Below, in pieces: positions 1 through 5,203 of a stretch of DNA of 5,203 bases. The notes beneath the pieces were generated by a model. That model was given only the letters and a program-made list of their open reading frames with translations. It made no database searches and was not told the origin of the DNA. How positions within the stretch are numbered: the first letter of the stretch is position 1; each line of letters begins with the position of its first letter. Location: assembly GCA_009778535.1 (NCBI GenBank), contig WRJP01000125.1, positions 1 to 5,203 on the forward strand. The letters run 5' to 3'. Source of the stretch: Propionibacteriaceae bacterium (GTDB lineage Bacteria; Actinomycetota; Actinomycetes; Propionibacteriales; Propionibacteriaceae). A program made the translations under genes and the position numbers.

Positions 1-130
1 CGACGTACTCCGGCTCAACATCGGGAAGGAAATAAAAATCGTATGCGACAGCTTGCGGAGCGGGATTTTCCGGTATCGTCGGTTCCACCGGAGCTTTCAC
101 TCCAGTTGCACGTTTGCCCTTACTGCCCAT
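1..130 (-). CDS. N-terminus of an unrecognised protein, probable partner of the ABC ATPase (partial, runs off left edge)
   Basis: An open frame starts at the ATG at 130-128 and stays open for 43 codons to the window edge. The start overlaps the end of the upstream ABC ATPase gene by 11 bases, and a GGAG (143-140) lies 9 bases before it, inside that gene, so translation is probably coupled. The visible part begins MGSKGKRATG, is basic and then proline-rich (about residues 14-25), and contains no membrane segment or recognisable motif. Because an ABC ATPase with no transmembrane domain lies directly upstream, the obvious inference is that this is the transporter's membrane subunit with a soluble N-terminal tail. 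The rest of the protein is outside the window, so the function is not shown by sequence. The reading frame itself is fairly secure; the role is a guess from context. Confidence 0.6.
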   Translation of the reverse strand, partial: MGSKGKRATGVKAPVEPTIPENPAPQAVAYDFYFLPDVEPEYV

Positions 131-773
131 CGTAGGTAGCTCCGGCGAGTTCAATAGTTTTCGTGGCGACTTTTTCAACCAACTGCGGCTCATGGCTGGC
201 CAAAACTATTGCCAATCCGCGCTTGCGTTCTGCCAGCAGTCGTGCCGAAAGCCACGCGACCCCCTCAGTGTCGAGTCGTTGTTCCGGCTCATCAAGCACC
301 AGAAGTTTCCGCGGACGTATGAATGCAGTCGCCAAGGCGAGGCGGCGGCGTTGCCCTGACGAGAGAGTCCCGGGAAGCTGGCCAGATTGCGGCACTAACT
401 GAACTTCCTGTAAGACTTCGTCAACGGCATCGTCTGAATCTGGGATGCCATGCGCTCTGGCAAGCAAATCCAGGTGTTCGACTACGCTCAAGTCGGGAAA
501 GAAATCCAGATCGTCGATCACGGTGGCCACATCACGGCGAATCCGCGGGTCGGTCTCCATCACCCGCACTCCGTTCACCTCGACTACACCAGAATCGGGA
601 CGATCAGCCCCAACGATGCAACGTAGAATCGTTGATTTTCCAACTCCGTTACGTCCGGTGAGCGCAACCGCCTCCCCAGGAAAAACATTCAGTGAAAAAC
701 CTTCGATGATCGTCACCGGCCCGAATGATTTCTTCAAATCTGCGACCCGTAACACCGGTTCATTTTTTGCCAT
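120..773 (-). CDS. ABC transporter ATP-binding protein
   Basis: A 217-residue, single-domain ABC ATPase that would power an export or transport complex at the inner face of the membrane. Walker A is GRNGVGKST (residues 40-48), the signature is LSSGQ (137-141), Walker B is LLVLDEP (157-163, catalytic Glu162), and the H-loop His is H194. The length is normal for a stand-alone nucleotide-binding subunit of the ABC-2/CcmA-like type, and there is no membrane segment. The start at MAKNEP is chosen because GGGAG (787-783) lies 9 bases upstream; an in-frame ATG at 848 would add 25 residues unlike the family. The Q-loop region (about 83-96) reads VATVIDDLDFFPDLS, with Asp where Gln is usual, and the D-loop reads EQRLD rather than the common SALD type. 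The next gene overlaps its stop and is probably its permease. Substrate unknown. It is transcribed divergently from menG. Confidence 0.9.
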   Translation of the reverse strand: MAKNEPVLRVADLKKSFGPVTIIEGFSLNVFPGEAVALTGRNGVGKSTILRCIVGADRPDSGVVEVNGVRVMETDPRIRRDVATVIDDLDFFPDLSVVEHLDLLARAHGIPDSDDAVDEVLQEVQLVPQSGQLPGTLSSGQRRRLALATAFIRPRKLLVLDEPEQRLDTEGVAWLSARLLAERKRGLAIVLASHEPQLVEKVATKTIELAGATYDGQ

Positions 774-782
774 AGCTAGATT

Positions 783-787
783 CTCCC
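783..787 (-). promoter_or_regulatory. Ribosome binding site of the ABC ATPase gene
   Basis: GGGAG on the minus strand, 9 bases before the ATG at 773. It decides the start at MAKNEP over the longer frame that opens at 848. Confidence 0.65.
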
Positions 788-869
788 ATGAAACCGACGG
801 CCAAAATGTCGACCATATGCCCAAGCGGCGATCTTGTGGCCACCGCAAGGCGGCAGGTGAACGTTGTGC

Positions 870-874
870 AGGAG
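870..874 (+). promoter_or_regulatory. Ribosome binding site of menG
   Basis: AGGAG lies 12 bases before the GTG at 887 and 18 before the GTG at 893. A weaker TAGG (881-884) lies 8 bases before GTG 893. Both starts are in frame and differ by only two residues, so the exact start is not settled; 887 is used here because of the stronger match. Confidence 0.5.
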
Positions 875-886
875 TTCGGTTAGGCT

Positions 887-1579
887 GTGCTGGTGAAAGC
901 TGACCTGCGGCGGCAACCTAGTCAAGTCGTATCAATGTTTGATGCGACTGCCTCCCGATACGACCTGGTAAACGACATCCTCTCGCTGGGGCAAGATCGA
1001 GCTTGGCGGAGAGCAACAGTGAGCGCTGTCGCTCCGAAGCCGGGGCAGGTGATTCTTGATTTGGCGGCGGGAACCGGCACTTCATCAGCCCCTTACGCCG
1101 CTTCGGGAGCTGTGGTGGTTGCAGCAGATTTGAGTTATGGAATGCTGGAAGTCGGAAAAAGACGGCTTGGAGAGCTCTTCTTAGTTAATGCCGACGCGCT
1201 CGCGCTGCCATTCGCTGCGGAAACGTTCGATGCGGTTACGATTTCATTCGGGCTGCGTAATGTTGTTGACACTGCGGCGGCTTTGATCGAATTACGCCGT
1301 GTCACAAAGGTCGGCGGACGCATTGTAATCTGCGAATTCGCTACCCCGACGCTTTCTGTGCTGCGTTTCGCTTACCATCAGTATCTGCGTCATGTTCTTC
1401 CGAACCTCGCCCAAGTCGTATCCTCTAATCCAGCAGCATACGAATATCTGAGCGAATCTATTCTGGCTTGGCCTGACCAAGAGCAACTTGCAGGACTGCT
1501 GAAACGCACTGGCTGGAAAACTGTGAGCTGGAAAAATCTCAGTGCAGGCATCGTAGCCTTGCATCGGGGGTATGCGTGA
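887..1579 (+). CDS. menG: Demethylmenaquinone methyltransferase (MenG/UbiE family)
   Basis: This enzyme catalyses the last step of menaquinone synthesis: SAM-dependent C-methylation of the naphthoquinone ring of demethylmenaquinone, at the membrane surface. The 230 residues are the normal family length. The N-terminal UbiE signature is clear at residues 25-40 (YD at 25-26, N29, LSLGQDR at 32-38, W40); Asp37 stands where many proteobacterial UbiE proteins have His, as I recall for the mycobacterial protein too. SAM-binding motif I is ILDLAAGTGT (56-65), followed by the acidic end of strand 2 (AADLS, 79-83), the SFGLRNV motif (120-126) and the second UbiE signature RVTKVGGRIVICEF (138-151). NPAAYEYL and AWPDQ near the C-terminus also match actinobacterial MenG. 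It starts with GTG (887 or 893), and its TGA overlaps the GTG of the downstream nuclease gene, so the two are likely co-translated. menC and menD lie nearby on the other strand, which supports menaquinone rather than ubiquinone as the product. Confidence 0.96.
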   Translation: MLVKADLRRQPSQVVSMFDATASRYDLVNDILSLGQDRAWRRATVSAVAPKPGQVILDLAAGTGTSSAPYAASGAVVVAADLSYGMLEVGKRRLGELFLVNADALALPFAAETFDAVTISFGLRNVVDTAAALIELRRVTKVGGRIVICEFATPTLSVLRFAYHQYLRHVLPNLAQVVSSNPAAYEYLSESILAWPDQEQLAGLLKRTGWKTVSWKNLSAGIVALHRGYA

Positions 1580-3186
1580 GTTTTCTGCTTGATGCCTACG
1601 CAGCTAGATCGTGTTCGGTGAAGGTGTACCACAGGTTTTCTGCACCAACTATTCCCCGCGAAAGTACCTACCAAAGTTTCCCTGGAGCTGCCGAATTCAA
1701 TCGGCGGGTTTTGAGCTTGCTTTCCCAAAAAACCAATAGCGCCGACTTACGTTTGGATGACGAAACTGCCTGCCAGCAAGCTATGGAAGCCGGGGTCGAA
1801 CTTATTATCGGTGGAAAGCTCCCCAGCGATGTTGAAAATCACCGCATGGGAAGGGTTCCTTTGCTGATACGCGAAGCTGAGGGTTGCGGCTACTTTCCGG
1901 CAGTTTTCAAATACCAGCGCGTCGTCGAACATCGCGCAGCTAGCACATTCGAGTATTCGACGTTGACCGAACCAACGCAGCGAGTGTTAGTGGCTGACCG
2001 TCGTTTCCGCTGGTATTGGAGTTCTGCTATCGCGTTGCAATTGGCACACTACTGGCTGCTGCTTCAAGCCTGTGGTGCCGCGCCCACAGCAGCGCCGCAA
2101 GGCGGAGTTATTGGGACTGACGAGCTGGGTGAGAATCAGCCAGTAATAAGCTGGATTGATCTGGATTCACCCAATATCGGCACATCAACTAGTGAAATAA
2201 GTCCGCTGCAACTATATGCCACGGAGTTCTCCCAGCGGGTGCAGATTGCCGAACGAGTGATTGCTGGCGATAAAACCCTTGAGACCGAAATTTGGCCTAT
2301 CATCAGCGCCGAATGTGAGTCCTGCGCTTGGCCTGAGCTTTGTGTACAACGCCTAGATCAAGACGATCTAAGCCTACGCCTGCGCAAAACTCCGCTTAAC
2401 CCGTACGAAATTCAGACACTACGCACCCTTGGTGTAACAACGACAGTTGAACTCGCCGCCTGCGATCTGGAAAGTTTATTACTGGAATATCTGCCCTTAG
2501 TCGAGCAGCGCAGCGGTGCAGAATCGCGTATCAGAAGCGCGCACCATCGCGCCACGCTAATGCAAGCGGGTCTGGAATTGGAGCGGCTCACTACAGCATC
2601 AATTGAATTGCCACACGCTGAGCTTGAGATCGATATTGATCTTGAAACTAATGGCGAAGATCGGGTATATCTTTGGGGTTTCTGGGTGGATGACAAAGGC
2701 AGTGGCGAATCCGGTTATCAATCGTTTTCCAGTTTCGCAGAACTTGACGATGCCGCAGAAATCGTGCTGGCTCGTACTGCATTAGCGTGGCTTGCAGCGA
2801 AAGTTGCCAATGTGGATGCCAAGATATACCACTATTCCGATTATGAAAAGGTTCGCATTTCGCGTTTGGCCGAAAGCAGCAACGACCCAGCTATTTGTTG
2901 GGCGAAAGAGTATGCGAAGACTCACTTTGTCGATCTCTTCAAGGTTGTCAAGACCAATTTCTTCACAGTGAGCGGATTGAGGCTGAAGAATGTTGCCAGT
3001 GCCGCTACCGGTTTCACCTGGCGCGATTCCGACCCGAGTGGGCTCAACTCTATGCGCTGGTATGAGCAAGCTGTTGGCGCTAGCGATGAAGCTGCGCGCA
3101 ATAGCGCTCGACAACGCATCTTGGAATACAACGAAGACGACGTGTTAGCCACTTGGTCGCTGCGGCGTTGGTTACGCACCCAATAG
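1576..3186 (+). CDS. TM0106-family RecB-like putative nuclease with C-terminal DEDD exonuclease-like domain
   Basis: A 536-residue protein combining a RecB-like (PD-(D/E)xK, Cas4/AddB-related) N-terminal half with an RNase H-fold exonuclease-like C-terminal half (YprB/TM0106 type). Seen in the first half: Cys13, a QxxxY motif (Q155-Y159), and C247-x2-C250-x5-C256, which together match the four-cysteine iron-sulfur pattern of AddB/Cas4 nucleases. A short helix-hairpin-like stretch follows (about 275-297, LGVTTTVELA). The C-terminal half carries DIDLET (353-358; D355 and E357 as the first DEDD acidic pair), IYHYSDYE (417-424), FVDLFKVV (451-458, D453) and YNEDD (518-522) near the end, the usual order for this exonuclease fold. 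Odd: around residues 92-113 (GRVPLLI ... FPAVFKYQ) Lys112 is present, but the acidic partners expected of PD-(D/E)xK appear to be P95 and V110. The GTG start overlaps the menG stop by 4 bases, with GGGGG 5 bases upstream. The family's role is not established; DNA processing or repair is inferred. Confidence 0.85.
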   Translation: MSFLLDAYAARSCSVKVYHRFSAPTIPRESTYQSFPGAAEFNRRVLSLLSQKTNSADLRLDDETACQQAMEAGVELIIGGKLPSDVENHRMGRVPLLIREAEGCGYFPAVFKYQRVVEHRAASTFEYSTLTEPTQRVLVADRRFRWYWSSAIALQLAHYWLLLQACGAAPTAAPQGGVIGTDELGENQPVISWIDLDSPNIGTSTSEISPLQLYATEFSQRVQIAERVIAGDKTLETEIWPIISAECESCAWPELCVQRLDQDDLSLRLRKTPLNPYEIQTLRTLGVTTTVELAACDLESLLLEYLPLVEQRSGAESRIRSAHHRATLMQAGLELERLTTASIELPHAELEIDIDLETNGEDRVYLWGFWVDDKGSGESGYQSFSSFAELDDAAEIVLARTALAWLAAKVANVDAKIYHYSDYEKVRISRLAESSNDPAICWAKEYAKTHFVDLFKVVKTNFFTVSGLRLKNVASAATGFTWRDSDPSGLNSMRWYEQAVGASDEAARNSARQRILEYNEDDVLATWSLRRWLRTQ

Positions 3187-3187
3187 C

Positions 3188-3220
3188 CCCTCATCCGCTG
3201 GTTGAGTGCCAACCCGAGGG
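3188..3220. terminator. Weak hairpin between convergent genes, possible terminator
   Basis: An inner stem GGTTG/CAACC (3200-3204 with 3210-3214, 5-base loop AGTGC) can be enclosed by an outer stem CCCTC/GAGGG (3188-3192 with 3216-3220), with a lopsided internal loop. It starts right after the nuclease stop codon, in the 148-base gap between two convergent genes, where a terminator is expected. There is no T-tract on either strand, so it is not a canonical intrinsic terminator. Rho-dependent ending or chance pairing is as likely. Confidence 0.25.
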
Positions 3221-3334
3221 TCGGCGTATCGATCCTGTGACACTGTGACGGCGTGCGACCAGATGACGGAGGGTGACGGGCAGTTTGCTCAGATTTTGCT
3301 TGTGGTTTCTGGTGAGACGTCGTCTTCGGCCTGT

Positions 3335-4948
3335 TCAACCGACCGCGATGTCAGCAGCAATCTGGGTAAGCTGACGCGCATGAGTGGCGCGGTGGCTGCG
3401 ATCAAGTTGCACGACAAGTACTTCCAGGCCGTTGACCGGCACTGACAGGGCACGCCGCAACTCAGCGCGGGTCGTTATCCTCCGAGCAGATACTTGGTAA
3501 GCTTGGGCAACCGCCACTAAGTCAGTGGGTACCCCAGCGGCAAAAAGGCGCTCAAACACTGAATCGAACTGAGGTTGTCCATATTCCAAGGTAGCAAAGA
3601 TAGAGCCGCCGCTGTCGTCGGCAACCACAATTCGTAACTTCGGACTCGGTTCTGCTACGCCGATAGCCAGCGCATTGGAATCGTGGATAAATGTCAGATC
3701 ACCGCAAAGCAACGTCGTCGGTTTATGTGACCCCAGCGCTATTCCCATCGCTGTGCTCAGGGTACCGTCGATGCCAGCCAGTCCCCGGTTTGCGTAAACG
3801 AGAGGGCTTTCTCGCTCTGGAATCGGAGCTAGGTCAGCGTCACGGATTGGGTTGGAACTGCCCAAAACCAGTACCTCATCACCGCTGACCGCTGCCAGCA
3901 CCTGCGAGGCCAATTCTAATCCTGTGAGCGCGTCGCCTGTTCGCGGCAGTTTTGCGGCGGCCGCAGCATCGGTCGCTTTCCAGGCATCCAACCAGGTGAG
4001 ATCACCAGCAGGAATAACAACCTCATCGGCGAAATACTGCGCGCGTTGACCTGGGTCGTTTCGAGAACCTCCAGCAACGACGATCTCGACATCGTCGCGT
4101 GCCAGCAGCGCAGATACTCCGCGCGACAGCGTGGGATGCCCAAAGACGATGACGCGCTGGATTTGGTTCGCTAGTTCCGACCCTAGGATGATACGTCCGC
4201 AGGACAAGGCATTCGAACCGAAGCGGGCATTGCTTGAAGGTTCCGCGATCAGTGGCAGCATCGCGGTCTCAGCCAGTTTGCGAGCCTGCTTGCCAGTACC
4301 GGGGGTTGCGTCTCCGCAAATCACCACTGTACGCAACTCGGGAGCTAGCTCTAGCACCTTCTGGACTCGGTTGCCGGGTCGAAAATCCACTCGTGGTAGA
4401 TCGGGAAGTTTTATAGGCGGCGCGTCAACCAACGGTTCGGCGAGATGAACATTTAGCTGTACTGGCCCGGCATGCTCTCCAAATGCACCAATGGCATGTC
4501 CGAACCCCCGCGTTGTCTGAGCTGACCAACTGCTAGCAGGCGCGTTTGAGTCTAAATTTGCTTGCCAACGTACGAAATTTGCGAAGATTCCACTCTGAGC
4601 AGTGGTTTGATTGGCTCCAAAATCTTCCAACCAAGCAGGCCGATCTGCGCTAAGAATCAGGAGCGGGATTTGAGAGTGAGAGGCTTCCATCACCGCCGGA
4701 AGTAGATTGCCGACAGCGGTACCTGAAGTCGTGATGACCGCGACGGGGGTTCGGTTTGCTTTAGCCAAGCCCAGTGCCAAGAAACCTGCTGTGCGTTCGT
4801 CGATACGGACATGCAACTGCACTGGCGCTGCTTCGGCGGCCAATGCCAGCCCCGCGCTGCGTGAACCCGGGCACAACACGATGTCCGTCACACCTTGAGC
4901 CACCAAAGCTGCGACGACAGTGTTCGCACATTCTTGCGACTTACTCAC
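3335..4948 (-). CDS. menD: 2-succinyl-5-enolpyruvyl-6-hydroxy-3-cyclohexene-1-carboxylate synthase (MenD)
   Basis: A cytoplasmic thiamine-diphosphate enzyme that decarboxylates 2-oxoglutarate and adds the succinyl unit to isochorismate to give SEPHCHC, the first committed step of the classical menaquinone pathway. The 537 residues span the usual three ThDP-family domains. Seen: CPGSRS (26-31, isochorismate site), RIDERTAG (48-55) with catalytic Glu51 that activates the cofactor, TSGTAVGNL (74-82), SADRP (100-104), GANQT (111-115), ANRGLAGIDG (386-395), and the ThDP/Mg motif GDLTFIHDSN (416-425) followed by ADDSGGSIF (443-451), where D445 sits at the usual Asn ligand position. GTG at 4948 is chosen because AAGGAA lies 6 bases upstream and MSKSQECANTVV fits the family N-terminus; an ATG at 4999 would add 17 unrelated residues from inside menC. 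It overlaps the menC stop by 8 bases, so menC-menD is one coupled unit. Q93 and H271 seem to replace arginines of the mycobacterial feedback site. Confidence 0.96.
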   Translation of the reverse strand: MSKSQECANTVVAALVAQGVTDIVLCPGSRSAGLALAAEAAPVQLHVRIDERTAGFLALGLAKANRTPVAVITTSGTAVGNLLPAVMEASHSQIPLLILSADRPAWLEDFGANQTTAQSGIFANFVRWQANLDSNAPASSWSAQTTRGFGHAIGAFGEHAGPVQLNVHLAEPLVDAPPIKLPDLPRVDFRPGNRVQKVLELAPELRTVVICGDATPGTGKQARKLAETAMLPLIAEPSSNARFGSNALSCGRIILGSELANQIQRVIVFGHPTLSRGVSALLARDDVEIVVAGGSRNDPGQRAQYFADEVVIPAGDLTWLDAWKATDAAAAAKLPRTGDALTGLELASQVLAAVSGDEVLVLGSSNPIRDADLAPIPERESPLVYANRGLAGIDGTLSTAMGIALGSHKPTTLLCGDLTFIHDSNALAIGVAEPSPKLRIVVADDSGGSIFATLEYGQPQFDSVFERLFAAGVPTDLVAVAQAYQVSARRITTRAELRRALSVPVNGLEVLVVQLDRSHRATHARQLTQIAADIAVG

Positions 4949-5203
4949 GCGCGGTTCCTTCCTCCCAACGCGTTTGCCAGCTCGCGCTGGCCGCAACACT
5001 AGCTTGCCACGATGTGGACTCGCTCAGGGTCAGTTCCCGAAGTTCAATCTGACCAGCTACTGCCAGCAGGGGTTCAGTCACGACATCGTTGACCAGCAAA
5101 GCTGCGGTATTCAATCCGCAGGCATAGGGTAAGGCTGGGAGCGCTGCCGCCAGCGCTAGTCCCATCCGCAGGCCAATCGACGATTCCAGAGCCGAGGAAA
5201 CCA
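4941..5203 (-). CDS. menC: o-Succinylbenzoate synthase, C-terminal part (MenC, partial at right edge)
   Basis: The enzyme, a member of the enolase superfamily, dehydrates SHCHC to o-succinylbenzoate in menaquinone synthesis. Only the last 86 complete codons are in the window. They begin VSSALESSIGLRMG, the conserved loop near the end of the barrel that helps hold the substrate, and continue with ALAAALPALPYACGLNT, typical of actinobacterial MenC, then LLVNDVV and a divergent C-terminal tail. The catalytic lysines and metal-binding acids belong to the missing upstream part and cannot be checked. The stop (TAA, 4943-4941) lies inside menD, which starts 8 bases back in another frame, so the two are translated as a pair. 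An ATG at 5165 is an internal methionine, not the start, because the frame remains open and conserved to the edge. Confidence 0.93.
   Translation of the reverse strand, partial: VSSALESSIGLRMGLALAAALPALPYACGLNTAALLVNDVVTEPLLAVAGQIELRELTLSESTSWQASVAASASWQTRWEEGTARE
4955..4966 (-). promoter_or_regulatory. Ribosome binding site of menD, inside the end of menC
   Basis: The purine run GGGAGGAAGGAA on the minus strand has its AAGGAA 6 bases before the GTG at 4948. It lies within the last codons of menC and fixes the menD start. Confidence 0.65.

Larger units (their letters stand above)
774..886. promoter_or_regulatory. Divergent intergenic region between the ABC ATPase gene and menG, expected to hold both promoters
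   Basis: This 113-base gap separates two genes read in opposite directions, so both promoters should lie here or just inside the flanking genes. I find no convincing -35/-10 pair. On the minus strand TATGGT (817-812) resembles a -10 box, but no good -35 sits 16-18 bases before it. An 8-base perfect palindrome GTGGCCAC (836-843) lies near the middle, inside an imperfect 17-base inverted repeat (833-849: arms CTTGtGG and CCgCAAG around a 3-base centre). It could be an operator, but chance is not excluded. Confidence 0.35.

Noticed and set aside
812..817. Minus-strand -10-like box TATGGT
   Set aside because: No acceptable -35 lies at the proper distance, so it is not listed as a promoter on its own.
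774..848. N-terminal extension of the ABC ATPase from an ATG at 848
   Set aside because: The added 25 residues do not resemble the family, and a well-placed GGGAG supports the ATG at 773.
323..903. Long plus-strand frames opposite the ABC ATPase
   Set aside because: They are rich in Arg and Ser, as expected from the reverse of a conserved gene, and the ATPase motifs on the other strand are complete.
3320..3333. Short inverted repeat around GACGTC just beyond the menD stop
   Set aside because: The stem is only 4-5 bases with almost no loop and no T-tract, too weak to call a terminator.
2922..3338. 138-codon minus-strand frame downstream of menD
   Set aside because: Most of it is antisense to the well-supported nuclease exonuclease domain, and its composition is that of a shadow frame.
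3206..3445. 79-codon plus-strand frame in the convergent gap
   Set aside because: It overlaps the end of menD by more than 100 bases antisense, lacks a clear ribosome binding site, and its product resembles nothing I recognise.
4949..4999. N-terminal extension of MenD from an ATG at 4999
   Set aside because: It lies wholly inside menC in another frame, and GTG 4948 has a good ribosome binding site and the family-typical N-terminus.

Overview
The window looks like chromosomal DNA from an actinomycete (Actinomycetota) of intermediate GC, roughly half to 55 % by eye. The MenG, MenD and MenC proteins all read like the actinobacterial forms, and GTG starts and overlapping genes are common. The genus cannot be fixed from the sequence. 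A mid-GC member of the Actinomycetales or Micrococcales would fit.

Layout. (1) Bases 1-773, minus strand: an ABC-transporter ATPase whose stop overlaps the start of a second gene that runs off the left edge. This second gene is probably the membrane partner, but only 43 residues are visible. (2) Bases 774-886: a 113-base divergent intergenic region. (3) Bases 887-3186, plus strand: menG (demethylmenaquinone methyltransferase), coupled by a 4-base GTGA overlap to a 536-residue RecB-like nuclease of the TM0106 type with a C-terminal DEDD exonuclease-like domain. (4) Bases 3187-3334: a 148-base convergent gap with only a weak hairpin. (5) Bases 3335-5203, minus strand: menC (C-terminal part only) overlapping menD by 8 bases.

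How it fits together. MenD makes SEPHCHC from isochorismate and 2-oxoglutarate. MenC dehydrates the later intermediate SHCHC to o-succinylbenzoate. MenG performs the last methylation, giving menaquinone. So an early and the final part of menaquinone (vitamin K2) synthesis lie together, in two convergent transcription units. The ABC genes and the nuclease have no obvious role in the pathway.

I see no RNA genes, mobile elements, CRISPR arrays or long repeats. The points most worth a second look are the nuclease coupled to menG, whose PD-(D/E)xK core looks degenerate while its Cys cluster and exonuclease motifs remain, and a MenD that seems to lack two of the three arginines of the DHNA feedback site described in Mycobacterium tuberculosis. 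No clear undescribed multi-gene system is visible.
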